From Methanobacteriota archaeon (lineage in GTDB: Archaea > Thermoplasmatota > Poseidoniia > Poseidoniales > SP79), in contig PAZI01000004.1 of NCBI GenBank assembly GCA_002715545.1, forward strand, positions 52,215 to 60,290: 8,076 nucleotides of DNA. Reading direction: 5' to 3'. The position numbers and the translations under genes were made by a program. The first letter of the stretch is position 1. The number at the start of each line of letters is the position of its first letter. This document shows positions 4,509 to 8,076 of this stretch, piece by piece. The notes beneath the pieces were generated by a model. It did not search any database. It was not told the DNA's origin and was given only the letters and a program-made list of their open reading frames with translations.

Positions 4509-7402
4509 TGCTCATCCCCCTTAGGACCCTCAGCCATTCCGACAACGGAACGCCCACGACCTGCTGCTTCCTTGACCGAGGCACGAAGGGCGAGATGTTC
4601 GGCAAGTTCCTGGTCATCGAGATGACGTTGCTCAACATGTTTCCAGGCCTCAGCAGCCAAGCCAGTGCGACTGGAAAGGTCCTGCTCGGTCGGCTCGGTA
4701 CGAGCTCGCCACTCCTCAGTCTGTTCCGATATCGGCCGATCGGCATCAAAGCCAAAGAGAACGCCATTTGTGTAAGGGGCAGGGGATGGGTCACACAGCC
4801 GTGCCTCATCACGATCAGCGTGTATTCGAGCTCGTTCAGAGAGTTCTGCTGCCAACTCACTTCCTTCAAACGAAGGAGAGGGAAGATCGAGTGGTTGCTC
4901 CAAGCCCAGAGAGCGACATTTGCGCTGAATCAGTGTATGCAATCTGTCAGGAGTGACTGGAAGCTGACGTGGACGAACGCCGACTGCATCATGAATGGCA
5001 TTGACAACCGCAGGAAGGATCGGTAGTAGCGGTCCTTCACCAGCCTCCTTCGCCCCAAAGGGGCCCTCTGGATCACTGGATTCAACGATAATCGGATGGA
5101 CTTCAGGCATCTCATGAACGGATGGAATTTTGTAATCTAGAAGATCTGGATTCAGAATCTGGCCGTGCCTACCATAACGCATCGTTTCGCTAATGACTTG
5201 ACCGAGGCCCATGTGCAATGAACCGATAATCTGGCCTTCAACTGCCAACGGATTGAGGGCCTTTCCACAATCATGTGCTGCCCACACCTTGTCTACCTTG
5301 GTTCGACCAGTTTCCACATCAACAGTGACCTCAGCAACATATGCTGAGAATGAATAGGCAGGAGCAAGGCCTGCTGCAGCGCCTTTGTGCACCCCCCCCA
5401 TGGGCGGAGTGCGATAGGCTCCACTCGAGACCAGTGCACCTCTATCCTCCTGCGCCTTATGCAGTGCTTGGAGGTACGAGACTCCTAACGATGTGTCTGA
5501 GGATGAGTGAAAACGGCGGTCTCCAACAACAATGTCGTCATGATCGAACCCGGTAAGCTCATGAGTCGCTTCAATCAAACGATCGCGTATCTCAATCGCA
5601 GCCTCAATCGCGGCATTACAGTTCATGAACGTCACACGCGATGAATACGAACCAAGGTCAACAGGGGACGTATCTGATTCGTGAGTGCGCACGTGAATCA
5701 TGTCAAGTGGAAGGCCGAGTACTTCAGCAACGACCTGGGCAACTGCAGTTGTTGACCCTTGACCAATCTCAGCCGCACCCGAATGAACGGTGACCCCGCC
5801 ATCCATATCGATCTGTATGTGGACAGTAGCATGGGGGAACTTGTTGGGATCCCAATGAATAGGAAGACCGGAACCGGAAATGAAGAAACCACACCCTATG
5901 CCAAGACCACGACCAAGAGGCATCTTCCGCCACCGTTCATCCCAACCAGATGCTTCTCTGACTCTCTGTAGGCATTCGCGCATGCCGATGGAAGTGATTC
6001 GGAAACCAGTGATTGTACGACTGAGAGGTGGAAGGAGATTTGCAAGACGAAGATCGATTGGATCGACGGCAAGTTCCTCTGCCGCCTCATCAATTGCAAC
6101 TTCCACAGCACAACGTGCATTGACAGCACCATGACCGCGCATCGCACCTGAAGCCGGACGGTTCGTCCATACTCTGGCCCCAGTATAATCGAAGGCACCT
6201 ATCTCATAGGGGCCTGTCGCTAGAACGCCGTTATAGTAGGATGTCACATGTCCGAAAGAGGCAAAGGCACCTCCATCGATGAGAGCATCGATATCCATGT
6301 GCCGGAAACGACCTTCCTGATCGATTCCAATGCTCGCTTCAAGAGTTGAGGGGTGACGACCTCTGTTGATGAAAAACACCTCTTCACGATCAAAGGTAAT
6401 TCGAACTGGCCGTCCAGATTCCCTCGCAAGGATGGCAGCACACATCTCATGGGGGAAGGGGTCTGATTTGCCTCCAAAACCACCACCTACGAATGTCCGA
6501 ATCACATTGATTTGATGCATGGGCACTTTGAGGACAGCCGACAGAGCTCGGTGCACGTAGTGAGGTACTTGCTGAGGCGTATACAATTGGAGCCGCCCTG
6601 TTGGATCCCAATGAGCCACCACCGCATGGGGCTCGGTCATGGCGTGCGTCACACCTTCAAAGATCCACTTACCACCTTTGCGCACGATAATTGCATCTCT
6701 AGCCTCTGAATCACCAAAACTCTGGTAGACGCGCTTCTGGATGTTCGATGAGCCGATGTGATATCTTCCTCGATCATGAATCGGTTCGTCCACATCAGAA
6801 AGAGATGCTGAAGGATTGAGAACCTCATCAAGATCCTCATACTCAACAACGATGCGATGAAGGGCATCGATGGCCGTTGCCTCGTCTACAGCTGCAACGC
6901 AGGCAACTAGATCTCCAATGTGGCGCACCTTGTCGATGGCCATCGCAGTCTCATCCTTTGTCACAGGGAGAACACCGAAGTGCTGAGGGTATCCAGCGCC
7001 AGTGGCTACAGCAATGACACCTGGCATAGTTTCAGCTGCACTGGTATCGACCGAGATGATTCGAGCGTGATGTCGATCGCTTCGCAGAATCTTTCCAATC
7101 AGTTCGCCAGGTAAGCGAACATCATCACCATACCAAGCCTGACCAGTGACCTTGTGGCGTGAATCAACTAAAGGCGTGCGCCGACCGACCGCACTTCCTG
7201 TACGATCCTGATCCTGAGCATGAGGGGCTTTTGCAGTCTCTTGACCACCTCGAGATGCTGGAAGAAATTCTGGATCAATAGGTGATGAAAACGGGCGACT
7301 TCCACCGGATCCTGGAGGGGGGAAGTCAATCTTACCTACCACGCGGGTACCGTCCTTACGGACTGAGGAGGTATCCGGTTGTTGCGTGTATCCAGTATCC
7401 AT
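4505..7402 (-). CDS. molybdopterin-binding subunit of a Mo hydroxylase, HcrA/XDH-like, with N- and C-terminal extensions
   Basis: This is the catalytic subunit (965 residues) that binds the molybdenum-pterin cytosine dinucleotide cofactor and converts the substrate; it is cytoplasmic and partners the 2Fe-2S and FAD subunits. The core starts near residue 71 (VGRRTPLVD, VTGQAWYGDD) with the a/b hammerhead domain (about 80-190). Mo-cofactor domains follow, with GGGFGGK (306-312), GAMRGHGAVN (419-428), EIGQGS (545-550), SSRVTF (587-592), DCGKALNP (711-718) and GAKEAGEG (783-790), where E789 aligns with the catalytic Glu of xanthine oxidase. The CoxL Cys signature is absent and RGHG stands in its place. 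HcrA proteins are about 770 residues; here about 70 disordered residues precede the core, and about 132 charged residues (834-965) of no recognised domain follow it. The ATG lies 9 bases after the 2Fe-2S subunit stop. The fold is certain, the substrate open. Confidence 0.95.
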   Translation of the reverse strand: MDTGYTQQPDTSSVRKDGTRVVGKIDFPPPGSGGSRPFSSPIDPEFLPASRGGQETAKAPHAQDQDRTGSAVGRRTPLVDSRHKVTGQAWYGDDVRLPGELIGKILRSDRHHARIISVDTSAAETMPGVIAVATGAGYPQHFGVLPVTKDETAMAIDKVRHIGDLVACVAAVDEATAIDALHRIVVEYEDLDEVLNPSASLSDVDEPIHDRGRYHIGSSNIQKRVYQSFGDSEARDAIIVRKGGKWIFEGVTHAMTEPHAVVAHWDPTGRLQLYTPQQVPHYVHRALSAVLKVPMHQINVIRTFVGGGFGGKSDPFPHEMCAAILARESGRPVRITFDREEVFFINRGRHPSTLEASIGIDQEGRFRHMDIDALIDGGAFASFGHVTSYYNGVLATGPYEIGAFDYTGARVWTNRPASGAMRGHGAVNARCAVEVAIDEAAEELAVDPIDLRLANLLPPLSRTITGFRITSIGMRECLQRVREASGWDERWRKMPLGRGLGIGCGFFISGSGLPIHWDPNKFPHATVHIQIDMDGGVTVHSGAAEIGQGSTTAVAQVVAEVLGLPLDMIHVRTHESDTSPVDLGSYSSRVTFMNCNAAIEAAIEIRDRLIEATHELTGFDHDDIVVGDRRFHSSSDTSLGVSYLQALHKAQEDRGALVSSGAYRTPPMGGVHKGAAAGLAPAYSFSAYVAEVTVDVETGRTKVDKVWAAHDCGKALNPLAVEGQIIGSLHMGLGQVISETMRYGRHGQILNPDLLDYKIPSVHEMPEVHPIIVESSDPEGPFGAKEAGEGPLLPILPAVVNAIHDAVGVRPRQLPVTPDRLHTLIQRKCRSLGLEQPLDLPSPSFEGSELAAELSERARIHADRDEARLCDPSPAPYTNGVLFGFDADRPISEQTEEWRARTEPTEQDLSSRTGLAAEAWKHVEQRHLDDQELAEHLALRASVKEAAGRGRSVVGMAEGPKGDEQ
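4516..4522 (-). promoter_or_regulatory. Shine-Dalgarno-like site for the FAD-subunit GTG start
   Basis: On the coding strand AAGGGGG lies 7 bases before the GTG at 4508, inside the last codons of the Mo-subunit gene. It supports the GTG start, which overlaps the Mo-subunit stop by 4 bases. An ATG at 4513-4515 lies in neither gene's frame and is not the start. Confidence 0.55.
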
Positions 7403-7411
7403 TCGATCATC

Positions 7412-8044
7412 TCACGCAGAAGGTTCCTTGGAAGGAGACTCAGGGGCCATTGGATGGGGATCGCTGTGAGGTTCACTCGCTGCGGGTTCGTTCCCCACCT
7501 CTTGTTTCAGGCGAGCTGCCTCCCTGATCGATTCGATGATTGGTTGGTATCCAGTACATCGGCAAAGATTTCCTTCAATCGCGTCCATGATTTGTTGATT
7601 ATCTGGTTCAGGTTCTTCCTCAAGTAGTGCCGCTGCGACAAGGAGGAAACCAGGTGTACAGAATCCGCACTGACTTCCACCATGCGTGGTGAAGCAAGTC
7701 TGAACGGGGTGGAGATGTGGTCCATCTGCAAGGCCTTCAACCGTTGTGATACTAGTCTGCTCAACCTCAGCTGCCAACGTGAGGCAGGATAATCTTGGCT
7801 CACCATCAATCAGGACCGTGCAACATCCACAGGTTCCCATGTCGCATCCTCGCTTGACACCAAGAGTTCCAACCTGATTACGTAAGACATCGAGAAGCAT
7901 GTCGTGCGGATGCGTGAGAGTTGTTGCTGGAACACCATTCACGGATGCAGTCCACGATGTTCTTGGAAGCGAAGAACGCATCTCGACATGAGGATGTTCG
8001 CCCACGCCCATACGAGAATTAACCCATGCTTTGATGCTTCGCAC
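7412..8044 (-). CDS. 2Fe-2S iron-sulfur subunit of a Mo hydroxylase, HcrC/CutS-like (start uncertain)
   Basis: This is the small electron-transfer subunit with two [2Fe-2S] clusters. The plant-ferredoxin-type domain (about 31-100) has C67, C72, C75 and C87. The helical domain (about 105-178) has CGFC (126-129) and, 31 residues later, CRC (161-163). Both patterns are complete, so a working subunit is likely. Family members are about 160 residues; here a Pro/Ser/Glu/His-rich tail (180-210) and about 30 leading residues make 210. The start shown is the GTG at 8044, but the frame stays open to the right edge, so the true start could lie outside. The ATGs at 8011 (residue 12) and 7981 (residue 22) are also possible, and none has a clear ribosome site. 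The last would give a length closer to the family's. It is the first visible gene of the run, so the operon promoter is probably beyond the window or at its very edge. Confidence 0.93.
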   Translation of the reverse strand: MRSIKAWVNSRMGVGEHPHVEMRSSLPRTSWTASVNGVPATTLTHPHDMLLDVLRNQVGTLGVKRGCDMGTCGCCTVLIDGEPRLSCLTLAAEVEQTSITTVEGLADGPHLHPVQTCFTTHGGSQCGFCTPGFLLVAAALLEEEPEPDNQQIMDAIEGNLCRCTGYQPIIESIREAARLKQEVGNEPAASEPHSDPHPMAPESPSKEPSA

Positions 8045-8076
8045 GTTGGAGACCGCAGCATTGACGTGAGCACATC

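Noticed and set aside
4472..5026. 184-codon open frame on the plus strand
   Set aside because: It lies opposite the C-terminal extension of the Mo subunit, has no recognisable domain and is a frame shadow. The Mo-subunit frame is backed by the coupled GTGA junction.
4505..7402. Form I CO dehydrogenase large subunit (CoxL)
   Set aside because: The CoxL active-site Cys signature (AYRCSFR-type) is absent and the equivalent region reads GAMRGHG. The FAD subunit also has the HcrB-type cysteine loop, which CoxM lacks.
7187..7402. Tat signal peptide on the Mo subunit
   Set aside because: There is no twin-Arg followed by a hydrophobic stretch in the first 70 residues; the extension is polar and disordered.
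3528..8044. Firm naming as 4-hydroxybenzoyl-CoA reductase (hcrCAB)
   Set aside because: The cysteine loop supports the branch, but the substrate cannot be read from the sequence and no CoA ligase, ferredoxin or aromatic-pathway gene is in the window; symbols were left empty.

Overview
The window is a gene-dense, strictly one-direction segment: six genes, all on the minus strand, packed with gaps of 9, -4, -4, 59 and 20 bases. It has no RNA genes, mobile elements or CRISPR, and no non-coding stretch longer than 59 bases. Reading in the direction of transcription (high to low coordinates): (1) a 2Fe-2S subunit, (2) a large molybdopterin subunit and (3) an FAD subunit of a xanthine-oxidase-family molybdenum hydroxylase; (4) a secreted beta-sandwich protein with a C-terminal sorting-type tail; (5) a DUF4350-like bitopic membrane protein; (6) a MoxR-family AAA+ ATPase cut by the left window edge.

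The enzyme most resembles 4-hydroxybenzoyl-CoA reductase (HcrCAB). The key sign is in the FAD subunit: right after the FAD-binding TIGGNL motif lies a cysteine-rich loop (C118, C134, C137, C145, C155) like the one that holds the extra [4Fe-4S] cluster of HcrB and is absent from ordinary xanthine or CO dehydrogenase FAD subunits. The Mo subunit lacks the CoxL-type active-site cysteine motif, so it is not a form I CO dehydrogenase. Electrons would run between the Mo centre, two [2Fe-2S] clusters, FAD and the predicted [4Fe-4S] cluster. The actual substrate cannot be read from the sequence.

The second half looks like a MoxR/DUF4350 envelope module: an ATPase with a proline-rich disordered N-terminus, a membrane protein with a cysteine-rich outer domain, and a secreted protein. 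The odd point is that this module is joined to the Mo-enzyme genes by a 4-base ATGA overlap, which suggests one transcript. MoxR-type ATPases (CoxD) help mature the related CO dehydrogenase, so a maturation link is possible. A chance operon junction is equally possible.

Organism: roughly balanced GC, ATG and GTG starts, some Shine-Dalgarno sites, a Pro-rich MoxR leader, and a secreted beta-sandwich protein ending in LPAPS-hydrophobic-RRR beside DUF4350 and MoxR suggest a marine planktonic archaeon of the Poseidoniales (Marine Group II) type. This is inferred from general resemblance, with no rRNA or marker gene, and confidence is low to moderate.
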